Origin: Hirudinaria manillensis
Taxonomy: Eukaryota; Annelida; Clitellata; Hirudinida; Hirudinidae
Assembly: GCA_034509925.1 (NCBI GenBank)
Contig: CM067526.1
Span: 4,343,501-4,407,500 of the forward strand
Length of the DNA: 64,000 nucleotides
Direction of reading: 5' to 3'
Part shown: positions 9,930-22,157 of the stretch, piece by piece
Layout of the letters: each line of letters opens with the position of its first letter
Position numbering within the stretch: the stretch's first letter is position 1
Position numbers and translations under genes: made by a program
Notes under the pieces: model-generated
The model's database searches: none
What the model was told of the DNA's origin: nothing
What the model saw: the letters and a program-made list of their open reading frames with translations, nothing else

Positions 9930-11250
9930 TTGGTAGGGTGCCAACGAAAGACATGAATTAAAATACTCGACTTTGTAGTCTTCTCACCCCGCAAAAGTGT
10001 TCCATTTGACCTAAATATGTAACAGGAAAAATTCTATGAAAATATTTTGCAAATTTTTGTAATTAGACGTAGTTCTATTGACTTTAGTAATGACAGGCAA
10101 TAAAGAATATAGAGAATATTATTATGGAATTGAGAAAATGGTTTTTGAATAGATGTACTTAAGAGTTCAAGATGTTTCAAATATAAGTAAGCAAATATAA
10201 AAGTAATTATATTCTATTAAAATAAAGTTAAGCTTATTTTTGGTAATTAGGCTGAAATCGCGCAAGTCATAAGTGATAAAAAATGAAGAAGCGATGGTTA
10301 GAGTTCGTAAAATGAGAACGATGTACTCTAGAGTGGGGGTATTTAATTAAAAAACTGTAAAAGCCATTGTTTGTAATTAGCATCCGAGTGACGGCTTTCA
10401 AAAACATTGTATTTATCGCCATGGAATGCATTTCTTTTGAAATGGTCGTCCGAGTTTAGAGGAATCTTCGTAAAATAGCCATGTAGTCTTTTATGCACAA
10501 TCATTTCAAAAAATTTTAAAAAAAATAACAGGATAGGGATTGGTTGAGTCAGTGATCTCCAGCTTTGAGTTGTTTTATCTTATTATTTGCAGAACCTTCT
10601 AGAGACTTCTGAAACTTTTTGAAGACTTAGAGAAACTTATGGTGCCCTCTCCGTTCCTTAAACGGAATTTCTGGATTAATTGTAGAAGAAGTTTGATTTT
10701 AAGTTCAATCAAACAAATTCGAGCTACGGGGTTTTAAAATCAGGAGAATTTATTGTTCGAATTGTTTGATGTTTGTAACAAAATAATTCAAATAAGAAAT
10801 TTGTTGTAATTAAGAAAAAAGTTGAAATAAAGTAAATATGAAATGACTCGGGAATCACTGTTTTTTATTTCAGGTCTTCATTGAAATGAGTAGCGAACAG
10901 AAACATGATTCCTTCTTTTCATCGAATAGGTCTCAATTGGACAAAATCCCCTCCAATATGGTTTGTTGTTTCTTGAGCGAATTGAAAGGGGAACCAAGCA
11001 AACAGTCACCCCGACGATAAGAAGCTATTTTAAATTCTTCAGAATTCCTCAAAACTTTCGATTTTTTGTGAAAATGCAGCTTTTAATTTCTAACTTATGA
11101 GCTTCCCGTCTTGGCGTTGCTTAGTTGCAGTGGTGCTGTGACTGCTTCTGTTGACGTTGATGTTGTTGCGGGCTTCCGCGCCATTAGGAGCAGAACTTGC
11201 ATTTGTTTATTTCTTGTTACTGAATTTTGCTAATCTATGGTATAATATAG
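9930..11250. other. AT-rich spacer with decayed 3'-flank sequence
   Basis: I see no gene here. About 10690-11110 is a diverged copy of the 3'-flank block seen left of other array members. It contains TTTCTTGAGCGAATTGAAAG, also seen at 54985-55005. The remainder is AT-rich without conserved frames. Confidence 0.4.
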
Positions 11251-11254
11251 ATAG

Positions 11255-11745
11255 TTATTCTTCGTGATTTTTTTTCAGCTTTTTTGCGGTCTCCCTCATA
11301 TTTTCCAGGTTCGTGTCCATATCCACCGTTGTTTCTATAGGTGGCAAGAGAAACTCGGGATCACCGGGTGATTTTACCAAGGGTATATATTCACAATTTG
11401 CGTCGCTCACCATTTCGAATTTTCCAGTTAGAAGTTCTTGAAATTCCAGGGTCGAGCTTTAACGGAGTTAAGTAATCATTAAAAATTAGAGGATTTAATT
11501 TAATATGGAGTCAATATCAGTCGTAGGCATTGCTAAATTGAGATTGGCATAATCAACTTATTTTAATCATAAATTATTTAATCACAGTGATAAAATTATG
11601 TTATTACTAAAAATCAAAACAAAATTTTAATAAAATTACTTACAAACCGTGTTTTCCATATATATTAACGAACTTAATCTCTGTACACACTTGGATCCAT
11701 CCAACCTGGATATTAGTTACACGAGCAATACCAAGCAGTTCCGAA
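11255..11745 (-). pseudogene. psi-B: FAM78-like fragment with an in-frame C/E chimeric exon
   Basis: Exon B (11644-11745) is four codons shorter than usual but keeps acceptor, donor and phase. It encodes NIQVGWIQVCTEIKF and the closing glycine. The next block (11255-11456) starts as exon C (FQELLTGKFEMVSDAN) and at YIPL switches without frameshift into exon E (GDPEFLLPPIETTVDMD), ending at TAA. Exon D and half of C are thus deleted, yet the fused frame is open for 66 codons. No exon A or promoter module is visible to its right before L1 begins. It is most likely a relic, but the clean fusion is unusual. Confidence 0.7.
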
Positions 11746-11759
11746 CTAAATCTCATTCT

Positions 11760-12600
11760 CTCCAGTCAAGATTCCATAAGCATCCATATTGCTATTTATC
11801 ATTTATCGCGGAATGGATATTTACATAAATAGATAGAAACGGAAATATTACTTAATAGTGTCATTTACGGGCAATAACATACACCTGTTAATTGCTAAAT
11901 AAAGTAAGGTGATCATTGAAGTAACATAGAAATCTCCGTTTGTTGTTTTTTTTTATGTAATATTCCAGTCGCAAGGTTTCAAAACGTCGATGTTTGTAAG
12001 GATTGGAACGTTTCGAGATATTGTCTCGTTTTTTTCTCGATCTTGGCAGATTTATGTCTTGCCTTGACTTGGTTATGATTTTAAGTACCCTGATCCCAGA
12101 CAGGGCCTTAAAAAGTTATTAATAATTTTTATTTATTTTCTTAAATTTATATTTTTATGGTTCTTTGCATCCACTGGCGATTATGGGCGGTGAATGTTAC
12201 TAGCGTTTCCATTTGAGGTCGTTATCAGGATGTCTAATGGGCTAAATATATCTAAACATAATTGTAGTAATTGCGATGTTTTTGATGGCAAGCCTATGGT
12301 AATGCTTGCAAACAAATTTTATCACAGAAAACAAAATGGATGCCAATGATAAAGTTACATGAGTCTCATGTATACTATCGAACTAAAAAATGAATCTTTT
12401 TTGCTATGAACTGCTATTTGGAATTCTTCAGAACTTTCGATTCTCTGAGATGCGCCTAAATTACTAATAATTGAATTAAGAAAAAATTTAATTCTCAACT
12501 TTTGAGTATTCCCACCTTAGTGTTGTTGCGGATGATTCTGCTAGCGTTGATGTTGTCGTCGACGTTGATATGGTCATCCTTGCCATTAGAACAGAACTTG
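11760..12600. other. Spacer between psi-B and L1
   Basis: No gene is seen. The last 200 bases resemble the 3'-flanking sequence next to exon E of other copies. No exon A or conserved promoter element for psi-B was found here. Confidence 0.4.
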
Positions 12601-13152
12601 TTAGCATTTTTCATTCTTTGCCTTTTCTTTGTTTCTTGTTAATGACTTTTTCCGACTGAGTTGAAATTTCTCCTTTGTGATGGGCAGCAACCTCTTGTCA
12701 TTCTTCGTTTTTTTTAGGTAGTCATCCATGTCCATCGTCGTCTCGACCGGTTTGACGAGCACCACAGGGTCTCCGTTCTTTGGTCTCCACACCAATGCCT
12801 TCAAAAGCTTATCCTTTTTAACTACTCATCAATGTTTCGAATATTTAGAATGTCAAAATTATCTGAGATAACTGAGAATATGGGGACGATTCTAAGGAAT
12901 GAATTGCTTAATCACGGGAGAATGAAATAGGAATGAAATAATTATTAATTACGCTTAATTTTGGCGTAATGAAACAACGCGCATGAAAATATAAATTTAT
13001 TATTCTTGGAATAAACAATAGAAATCAGGGGTTAATGCCAACTCCATGTGGTCATCCAAGCATTGATTCCTATTTTATTCCTAGCTGAAATTTGAGGAGA
13101 TCTTATGGTTCAAGTTAAATCGATTTGAAATATTTTAAATTAACAATATAAT

Positions 13153-13186
<34 letters not shown>

Positions 13187-16009
13187 TTGGATCCCTAGAT
13201 CCAGATAATTGAAGAATAATTAAAATTATATTGATGATTAATTAATTTAGTAATTAATTAATTTATTGGCAATATAATTTGATGATTGATGAAAGTCTTT
13301 GGTTATGAATCTCGACAAATAGAGTTATCTCGAAAATCATAGCGAGAGTTAGAGAAACAGCAGATTTCAAGACTTAGGCATTTGAGCATTGTACATCTTC
13401 CAAGCCATCTCTGAACACTTTCAATAAACCTGACCTTCTATAATTAGTTTGAGGACCCCGGGTTATTACAATAATAAAATATTTACGATGCCGAAAAAAT
13501 CCAAATATTTTCCTAAATACAAAACAATTAGATAAGCCTTTTGCATATCTCGTCAATCGGCTGTTATCGTATTACGTCCACGTTATTTATATCAGGCCAA
13601 ATTACATTTTCAGTTCTCTATTTTTTTTTTTAATGAAAATTGTAGCATACCTGACAATCGTTACAATTCGGAGGTCTGAGAGCGTAGCACTTGATGGGAG
13701 GTGTCGAACTCATGGGCACAACGCTCGGCATTATCTGCTCAATAGGTTCTATTAGTGTAGCCCTCTCACCCAAAGCTTTGTATGGAATAACGTCGATAGC
13801 CAACTCCATGGACCAAGTTACGGTCTTGATGACTTCGTAGGTGTCAGTGTTGACATCCTTTAGCATCAGGTAAGTGTAGAATTTCTGCTTTCTGTGCACA
13901 AACTCCAAGCATGGCAATATAGGGGCTAATACGGATGGGGCCCAAGGTATCTTTTGGATAATCAATATTATCCAATCAACAGTTTAACTTTGTTTTAATT
14001 TATGATCTTAAATTTGTCAAAGAAATTGACGTTTGCTTAAAACCATATGTTCAATAAAAATGTCATTAATCAGGATATCATTGGTTGTATATTTTGAATC
14101 GTCATATCGAAAATGGTTACGAATGTGAGCCAATTGCTATAAATTACAGCTGAAGCCACACAAAGTGATTTGTGAATGATCCCCATAAATCATTAATTAA
14201 TGTCTTTAGAAATCATTAGAGACAGGAAGCACAAAACTGCTAAATTTTCCTACTACCCAGCTCAAAGTGATTGAATAAAGACTACCTTAGGATCGAAGTT
14301 GTCACACATATCTATTTTCTTGGTGGTGGCGCTATTCGTAGGTCCCTCAATATCTGCGACCGCATACCTTGGCCAATACCAAGGGATCCTTGTCAAAGGG
14401 TCGCCAGTTGAATCGTTCAACATTTTGTATTTTCCAGATACAATCTCTGGAAATTCCCAGCTCGAGCTGAGTTAGTAGTCATTGAATATATAAAAATGTA
14501 AATTCAATTGTAGGCAAAATCGATTTTTGGCTCTTAAACGTTGCTAAATTTGCAAGTAAGGCAAATAATAAATTAATGGTTGATAATGACAAAATTCTTG
14601 AATAACTAGAAATAATAGCCAAAATGTTATCAAACATCAAAAACACTTACTAGCCATAATCTTCATATGTATTAGTGAATGTCATCCCTGTACACACTTG
14701 GATAAATCCGACTTGGATTTTTGCTCCATCTGGCAATGGAGGAATTTCCAAGGTAGCGCGGGCTCTATTTTGCAGTAATTCACTTTTAATTTTAGAATGA
14801 AAGCGTTTAATTAATCTCAAATTTATAAGAGTGTGATATCAAGCGTGGTTAAAGAAAGAAAAATAGTATTTCAATGACAATTTTATGAAGTTTTATTCGT
14901 CCGAATAAATTAAATATCCTGGCGTAATGAAACTTATTTAGAGTGTTTGTTCAAACGCGGAATGTGTGAAACAAACATCCTTTCCAATGATTATATGTGA
15001 TTATGTGATTATATTAGCAACTTCTTATGCTGATGTTCAGAAATAGTATTCATGCCGCATTGAGAGAAAATGGTTTTGTGTTCAGGAATATACTCAATTC
15101 TTGCTACTATGCCATCCGTCGGGACCGAGCAAAAGTGCTATTGTGTTCAGAGTGCCATAATAACGAGGGTTATTTTATCAAATAAAAAAAATAAAAATAA
15201 AAGCTTTATTTTCTCAAGTTACCCGTCAGCTCAGTCTAAAGCTCTCATAATCGTTGACTGCCGCATCTATCAGCAGATCTCGTTGTCGCTCTTGAACAAC
15301 ACCAGGCTTGCGACCATGGCCTCAGCTTCACCCGGCAATGTCTTGAACGTGATGTCGTGGCGCTTCTTGAAATTGTCCAACCAACCTTGCGTTTCTGAGC
15401 TGACATTTGCTAATCTCCAATACTCACATTAAATTTCGACTTTCACTCTCATTCCTGTTTACACTCCCAGTCAACTTTGCCCATTCGACCAAACAAATTC
15501 TATGGAATGTTCAATCACCTTCCTTACACAACCCTGGGAAAGTGTTAACCTGATCAAATCTTAAAAATACAAAGTAATGTCTCTTAATTACTTTCCCCGA
15601 CGGGAAATATGTCCTTAACTTCATGGATTAGATAAACATTGTTAGGACCATGGTGGCATAGTGGCGAGGGTATGGGTTGGCATAGTAAATTTATTTTGTA
15701 TCAAATTTTATCGGGACCGAGCAAAAGTAGCATAGTAGCGAGATTTGACTGGATCTTTAGAAATTTAAAGCAATATGTGTATATAGCTGCAATAGGGAGA
15801 TATTGTGAACCATCGTTAATCTCCATTACATCTAATATCATCGCTAAGTTAATGAACCTGAAACAAGGCGTGTCATACTCAAGATGACGAAGTGTTTCGC
15901 GCAAGACAGTCGGTGTATTGTCCTGTGAGAACTGAAATTTTATTATTTTTATATCCGACGCCCTCAATATTGGAGACTGATCGTTCTTCTTGCTGCAAGT
16001 AATCCCCAT
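12601..16009 (-). CDS. FAM78-like gene L1 (five exons, 314 aa)
   Basis: Exons in coding order on the minus strand: A 15858-16009, B 14651-14764, C 14286-14466, D 13651-13950, E 12601-12798, joined in frame to 314 codons plus stop. The start is MGITCSKKND, with Gly2 and Cys5, a likely lipidation site. Family marks in order: CFR at the A/B junction, IQVGFIQVCTGMTF in B, SSWEFPEIVSGKYKM and IPWYW in C, VHRKQKFYTYL and WSMELAIDV in D, then NDCQ joined to ALVWRPKNGDP and TTMDMDDYL in E. It differs from its sisters by a three-codon insertion in exon C and by Trp in place of Gly in PWYG. FAM78 proteins have no settled function. Intron 1 holds a Tigger remnant and intron 4 a solo LTR. Confidence 0.85.
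13152..13184. repeat. (AAT)n microsatellite in L1 intron 4
   Basis: This is a run of AAT/TAA triplets directly abutting the solo LTR that starts at 13185. The target duplication ATAA lies within the tract. Confidence 0.9.
13185..13470 (+). mobile_element. Solo LTR in L1 intron 4
   Basis: TGTTGGATCCCTAGATCCAG at the left end and GGGTTATTACA at the right end match the LTR family of the complete elements. ATAA flanks it on both sides (13181-13184 and 13471-13474). It lies in a microsatellite, so the duplication is less certain than for the others. The sequence has diverged from the young copies. Confidence 0.85.
15110..15751 (-). mobile_element. Tigger/pogo remnant in L1 intron 1
   Basis: This is the paralogue of the remnant at 1-617. 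The right end, read inward on the minus strand, is CAGTCAAATCTCGCTACTATG. The left part repeats TCGGGACCGAGCAAAAGTG. Interior codons of the HTH region survive only in fragments. It was present before the L0/L1 segment duplicated. Confidence 0.65.
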
Positions 16010-16892
16010 GTTTAGTGACAATTCTACACATAAAACAATAGATTCTGTTTTCGTCAAGAGTTTCGAAAATGATGTTTTGAGAAATGTCGTTTATGGGGCT
16101 TCGTTCATGGCTTATTTGATTGGCTTGCCGTTGCTTGAGCAGATACTTGCTGACCAATTTTAAACGCTTCAACTTTATTTCCCTCCAGTAGAGTGAATGA
16201 AGTTGCAATGAGTAGAGTCGGACAAGTTTATATCCGCTTCAAAGACTCGTTTTCTGAAACGGTCTTTTAAGAAATCTGAAAGCGATGTTTCGACGTGATT
16301 TTCAAAACGGTCCGAATTAGTTTCGTACATGTCATTCACTTGAGAAACCTTCTTATCTCTCTTTATTGGAAGGGATATAGCCAGCATCCCGCATGTTGAG
16401 ATGTGCTTATACCTGGGTTGGTAAATCCATGAATTTGACGAGAATTAATGTCATCGACATTCAGTCAACTTCTTCTCTCAAATCAGCGTCCTTCTTACCA
16501 TGGATCAAATTAACTCGCTTCTTTGTTCATTTTTTTCATGGACATTTTGACATATATTTTGTTCAAAAAGGCTTGGTCGGATTGAACGACAGTTGAATCC
16601 CTGAATGAGATAAGCATGATCGCAACCACTCAAGAAAAGATATTTTGACCGATAGGGTGATTCTTGCGATCTCATAGACTTGCGATAGACTAACACTTCA
16701 GGTGTTTTGCTTGAAATGAAGATTCTTTTGAGCAGAATACGATGAATGTTAAAATATTTCGACTAAAGAATTTCGGATTGAATGTTATCATTGTTGATCT
16801 TCTTATGTCGTAAACACTTCAAAAAAATCAAATAATATGAAAATAGCAATTAAATTAATAATTTGTGTTAGTTTTGTTGGCTAATGATCAGA

Positions 16893-16975
16893 TATTTATA
16901 AGTTCCTTAAGAAGCATTATTTCCACTTTTTCGACTTTTTAGTTAAAACGTCATCGCAGCTGTGATTACGTTTAA
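16893..16975 (-). promoter_or_regulatory. TATA/CRE-like module of L1
   Basis: On the minus strand, CGTAATCACAGC and GATGACGTTTTAAC (around 16970-16945) precede TATAAATA (16893-16900). The coding start at 16009 is about 0.88 kb further on. The same arrangement is found upstream of the other copies. Confidence 0.5.
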
Positions 16976-17487
16976 AGTTAATTCCTTGGTTTCATGCGAT
17001 TAATTGTTTTACAATTAAGGCTATATGATTAATTTAATATATTACTAATTGTAATACTTGGAATCTTTTGACTGCAAGTTCATCTAATTAACGGTATTAT
17101 GGCAAACCAAGCCATAAATTGGATGGAGTGAGATTAAAAAAAATTTTGTAATTCCAATAGTTATTAAAAGATGCGGCTGTTATCACAAAATATGAACAAA
17201 AGAACTAATTATTTTTATTTATGTCTTCTGCCTTCTTTTCTGCAGTTATTCAGGACCACACAATTGGATCACAACTTGAAATTTGCTAAACCAATGACTT
17301 TGTTGTGACAAATTGGCTAGATTTTGCCTTCAAAGGTTTCATATTAAATGTTCCATTAGATTCTTTTGGTATCGACCGCTATATAAATAGAGCTCTACAT
17401 GCAGAGCATTTTAGCATATCAATCATTTGTATATGTTTTGAACAAGACATTTATGAAAAAATACTAAATACATTTAAATACATCCAG

Positions 17488-18204
17488 GACCTCTGATCAC
17501 ATCACACCGGTGATGAAGAGTCTACACTGGCTTAAAATACCCTATAGGATATCGTATAAAGTCTCTTCAATCTATATAAATAAAAATGCAATATTTGTTT
17601 GTAATGTGCAAATGTTCTCTGAAAGTATTTGACCAATTGCTTTGAAATTTTTACACAACATAGTTCTCGATTAGAGGAGAGTTTGTATATAGGTTTCATA
17701 CGCCACAACTATAGCGTGTAAAAATACGCTTTTTTCGAAAATCCTGCCATCTTGCCACGATAACGTCACTGCCTGATCTGTATAAATAAACTGTAGCGAG
17801 ACATTAAAAAGCTTAAACCATCGTAACCCTCAAGCATTGTGAAATTGTAAAAATAAACATATTAGAAAATGTCTTTCTTATGAAATTAATCAGACCGAGC
17901 CACAGCAACGCGTGGCTGGGCACCACTAGTAATATATAAAGTCCTATGCTACGATGTGCCAAAATATATCTCCTCTTCACTGGTGAAAACAATAATAACG
18001 GGACGAGCACACCTTCGCTCTTCATCTCATCCCATGTTCCTTGTTCCCACGTCACACAGCGTCAAGTTTGGCGACCGTTCCTTCTACGTCAACGGTCCCA
18101 AAACATGGAGCGCACTCCCCGTTCGCATTCAAAAAGTCGTCACACCTGAGCTTTTTCATGCCAATTTAAAGACTCATTTTTTAATCAATGTTATTCTTAA
18201 TTAA
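17488..18204 (+). mobile_element. CR1/L2-like LINE 3' fragment split by a later insertion
   Basis: The left piece (17488-17563) encodes SDHITPVMKSLHWLKIPYRI on the plus strand. The right piece (17935-18204) resumes with the same protein: RAHLRSSSHP, LVPTSHSVKFGDRSFYVNGP, TWSALPVRI and LKTHFL. This matches, domain for domain, the LINE at 5.98-6.36 kb on the other strand. The 371 bp between the two pieces are foreign and flanked by a 9-bp repeat. The 5' end is missing. Confidence 0.8.
17564..17934 (+). mobile_element. Unclassified 371-bp insertion with 9-bp target duplication
   Basis: It begins TCTTCAATCTATATAAATA and ends CACCACTAGTAATA. The 9-mer TATAAAGTC occurs at 17555-17563 and again at 17935-17943. 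Starting with a TATATAAA-type string and ending in a short GC-rich segment (ACGCGTGGCTGGGCACC) before CTAGT resembles a repeat type common in arthropod genomes, but I cannot assign it to a class. It carries no ORF of note. Confidence 0.6.
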
Positions 18205-18399
18205 ATATTTTACTTTGCAATTTTTTTGTCGTTAAGATGCAGTCTGTGCTAATGTGCTTTGGCAGTGCCTTGACATCCTAGGACTTGGATAAAAAAGGCA
18301 CTTAAAATATTTGCGGAACTGAATTTTAAAATGTTCAAACGAGTTCTAAATTGATTTTTATTATCTAATTAATTAATACAATTTTAGACAATTAAATTT

Positions 18400-18690
18400 T
18401 CTGCTTCTTTTGAGGATGGGGGAAATTCATGTCCGCAACACAAAGAGGTTGAATTGATGATCCCCCCCTCCTCTGACAATGCATTTGAAGAACGATCGTT
18501 ACGAAGAGCTGTCAATGGAGCTAGATGGAAAGGGATACATTGTCGGAACAATAAGGCTGGTGGGCAAGACTACACAGGCCTTTCTCAGTGGAATGGGCCT
18601 CACCAGCAGGCAAAGCGTTTTGTCCACAAGATAGCCGAGACCGCAGAATCGGTATCGCATTGGATCAGGGAGTATCGTAAGTAAGCCTTC
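18400..18690 (+). mobile_element. R2-like LINE, 3'-terminal fragment
   Basis: Plus-strand frames encode DRYEELSMELDGKGYIVG, then VGKTTQAFLSGMGLTSRQS and, after a frameshift, IAETAESVSHWIREYRK. This is the end of the endonuclease domain and the C-terminal tail of the LINE family also found at 7.9-9.85 and 25.8 kb. Decayed. Confidence 0.7.
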
Positions 18691-18744
18691 AATGCGAAGC
18701 AAGTCGTCTAAGTTCAAATAAACAAGGATATAGATATACATTTA

Positions 18745-19520
18745 TCTACATATATTCAAAACAAAAATCAAACAAATAATTACTAATAGGAAAATCTGAT
18801 TAATGTAAGATCGTTCTCAACTTTTCCACAATTTTCTGATAAATGTAATTTTAACTTGTAACTTTAATTTTATGACCTAATACGTTTAACTTTATGTCAA
18901 CCAGCTTTCCGTTGCGGTATTTTGAAACAAACTTGTTGTTCATATTATTCGATGTTTTAAAAAAAAATTAAATTAAAATATCTGTTGCAAAAAACATGGC
19001 AAATAAAGTAAAAACGAAACAATTTTAAAAATGAGGCTCAGAAGATAATGCAAAGTAAAGAGTGAAAATAGAATTTGTAGGACATTAAAATGTTTCTAAA
19101 ATGTGGTAATTATGTGTATCACTGTTTTTGCGAGGTCTCATAGACCGGCGAACTGATTCCTTCTTTTCACCAATTGAGTCATTTAATTAGGGCGATCGAA
19201 AGGAAGAACCAACCAATCAATCATGCTGCTATAAAGCATCCTGAGATCTATTCCAAGTAAAACAGAGAAATGAATTTAATAATTGAAATAAGATTGGCGA
19301 GTGACCTACAGGTGACAAATTCATGCGAAACCGATTGACATTTAATGAAATGAATGAAAAAAAGCATGGAAATATAAAACGAAACCTGGTCATCGTCTTC
19401 TCGAACGACGTTCTCAGATTAAGACAAAATGGCGCGAAGCATTCGGAATTCTTCTTAACTCCGATTATCTGTGAAAATGTATATTTTATTTCCTAGCTTT
19501 TGGGCCTTCAAGTTTCACAT
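18745..19520. repeat. 3'-flank block of L2
   Basis: This copy of the block described at 2880-3690 contains GCTCAGAAGATAATGCAAA and ends just left of exon E of L2. It is closest to the copy at 29770-30430, in keeping with L2 and L3 being the youngest pair. No gene is seen. Confidence 0.6.
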
Positions 19521-19667
19521 CTTGGAGTTGCTTTGTTAATTTGATCCTGTGGTCACTTCTGTCGACGATGATGATTTCGTCGATATTGTTGAGGGTATTA
19601 GGAGTCACCATTGATCTTTTCTCGTTCTTTGCATTTCTTTATGCTTCACATCTAGTTTCATAATCGT

Positions 19668-22157
19668 TCAAAGTCGGCCGGCTATGAAGTTGGACTTATT
19701 GATTTGGGTCAATGTTTCCATGTAGCCGCTTGTATCAACGAGATATTTATCCATGTCCATCGTTGTCTGGATCGGTCTTTTGACCAGCTTAGTTTTACCG
19801 CTAAAGGGTCTCCACACACATGCCTTCAAAACGTTATTAAATGAACATATCCTTTTTTTTTCACTAGTCTGTATTTCAGATATTTAAATTAGCGACCTGC
19901 GCGGGTCGGAATTTTTTGTCCAAGCCCGGCCAGGCCCGCCCTCAGATTTATCCTGTCCTGTCCCGCCATCTAAATGTGAAGGCATGAGCCGGCCCGACCC
20001 GAAACCTACCATTTAAGAGCCCGGTCAGGCCTGCCGCCTACCATTTAAAAACACGGCCCGCACAGGCCCGCTCGAATTGTGCCTCTATCCTATGCAAGAT
20101 CTTAATAATCACACTACTTTATGTAAGTCGGATATGCTAAATCATGTTTAAAAGTTGAAATGTTTAAAAGAACTACGAAATTCTATTATTATAATGGAAT
20201 AATAACACTGCATCTATTATTTCTGAAGTTAAATTGGCTCTCCCTTCGTTATAATCGTAACCGGCATTGCCGAAATTCGCTAGCACAGTTTGTTGCCGGT
20301 AAAAGAAACAATTTCTTCGCCATCCAAGAGATCGATGGCGCGATGCCAATAAAAATTTAGCATACCTGACAACTGTTCGCATTCGGAGGGTTGAGAGCGT
20401 AGCACTGGAGTGGAGGGATTAGATGCTCAGGCACAACCGTCGGACATTCCTGATTAGAGGGTCCTAATACTGTACATCTCTGACCCACGGGATTCTGTGG
20501 AATAACGTCGATAGCAAGTTCAAAGGTCCAAGTTATAGTCCTGATGATTTGGTATGTTCTAGTGTTGACGTCCATTAATGCCAGGTACGTGTAGAATTTT
20601 TGTTTTCTGTAAATAAAGTTCAGAGTTGGTTCTTCATTCCCTTTGTCCAGCATGTACCAAAGAGACTGTTGACATCAAAGTTGAATTTAATCTAAGACAT
20701 ATTTGTAGCTTAATATTTTTTTTTTAAATTTAGGCCATAAAATACTCAGACATTTATCATATAGAAATGGTTGAAATGAATATGTAATGTGTGCCTTATG
20801 CAATTTTGTCGTCTTTCACAGATGGGACAGTGGCAATCAGCTGCGACCTCATTCGTGGACGAGCACATTAAAAGTACGTGTTTAATAATAAAATATCCTC
20901 ATCAGGACATCAGGGTGCACTTTTTTGAGGCGACATCTCGAGAAGATATCCAAGCTTATATATATTATACTTAAAAATTCAAACATTACATACATCGTTT
21001 CTTAACATTCCTTGACTTCATATAAATTATTGAATAAATTTCTGGTGAATGAGGTCAAGTTTAAATAGTTGAAATAATTGGGTAATACCTCAGGAGTGAA
21101 TTGGTCATTCATGCGCAAAGTCAACAAGGTAACTCCGCATCTCGGACCCCGCGATTGTTTTACCTCACTCGTCGTCCCGTACCAAGGGTACTTTGTGCCA
21201 TCTGAATCGCTCACCATTTTGTATTTTCCAGTTATAATCTCTGGAAATTCCCAGCTTGCTCTATAACGGAATTAAGTGATTGTTGAGTAATTAAATATTT
21301 AATTTAACCTTGAAATTATATCATTTTAGACATTTAAAGGTTGCGTCATTGACATAATCTATTTGATTGATCATCAAATTTAAGAATTTTACAGATATAA
21401 TTATTGTATAGGGATGTTATTAAATTAAGAATACTTACAATCCATCGCTTCCATAGATGCTAATGTTCTTCATCTCTGTACAAACTTGGATAAATCCAAT
21501 TCTCAAGTCCACTCCATCTGCCAAGGAAGGGATTTCAAGGACAGCGGAAGCTCTGTTTTTAACAATTTTAATTTTGGCTTGAAATCATAACAACTTATAT
21601 TTGTGTAATTATCTGAAAATGTGGTTAAATTGAGAGTTAAAATTAAAAATATACTTTAACTCATTAATGTTCAAATTTTTAATCTAATGAATGTGTTTGT
21701 TATGGATATTATGGATCCATGCAAAAACAATTTATTGACTGCTTGGGTGACCAATTGGTGGTACACGTAGCGATAAATTAATACGATATTAATATAATGC
21801 GATTAATAACCTATGATATGAGGGCATTCACAATTTATTATTCGTTAACTTTACTTGGTTAGAAATTTGTGTTCGGTTCATGAGTCTGGAATTGCTTTGG
21901 AGTTCAATCATAGCAACATGTGTAAATAATAGTAATGCAAGATGGTTCACCATCATTAAATACATCATCATCACCACAGACAGAACCAACGCCACCTCTT
22001 AAATATTGAACCTGAAATGTGGAGTGAAATATTGGAGTCCTATGGGCCCCTCTTTGATGATGGTAACTCCTTTATCGAATGCGAAATTAAGTTTATGCAC
22101 CGTTACGTCCGAAGCCTTCAAGAATGGAGGCGAACCCTTCAAAAGCGACGAAGCCAT
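19668..22157 (-). CDS. FAM78-like gene L2 (five exons, 295 aa)
   Basis: Exons on the minus strand: A 22012-22157, B 21439-21552, C 21089-21260, D 20366-20665, E 19668-19823, a continuous frame of 295 codons plus stop. The start is MASSLLKGSPPF, with no Gly2, unlike L0, L1 and L7. Family marks: YFTPHFR; LRIGFIQVCTEM; SWEFPEIITGKYKM, YPWYG and MNDQFTPE; IYRKQKFYTYL, WTFELAIDV and NPPNANSCQ; ACVWRPFSGK and TTMDMDKYL. It ends after NFIAGRL. It is closest to L3 in exons and introns. All introns are GT-AG, with phases 2, 2, 0, 0. Intron 4 holds a GGCCCG-rich repeat. A complete LTR element sits upstream of exon A (22.8-24.8 kb), between the gene and its TATA box. Function unknown. Confidence 0.87.
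19890..20090. repeat. GC-rich GGCCCG/CCCGCC repeat in L2 intron 4
   Basis: Imperfect short repeats of GCCCGGCC, GGCCCGACCCG and CACGGCCCGC interrupt the AT-rich intron. The L3 intron 4 holds the paralogous copy at about 32480-32690. It is older than the L2/L3 duplication. Confidence 0.7.
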
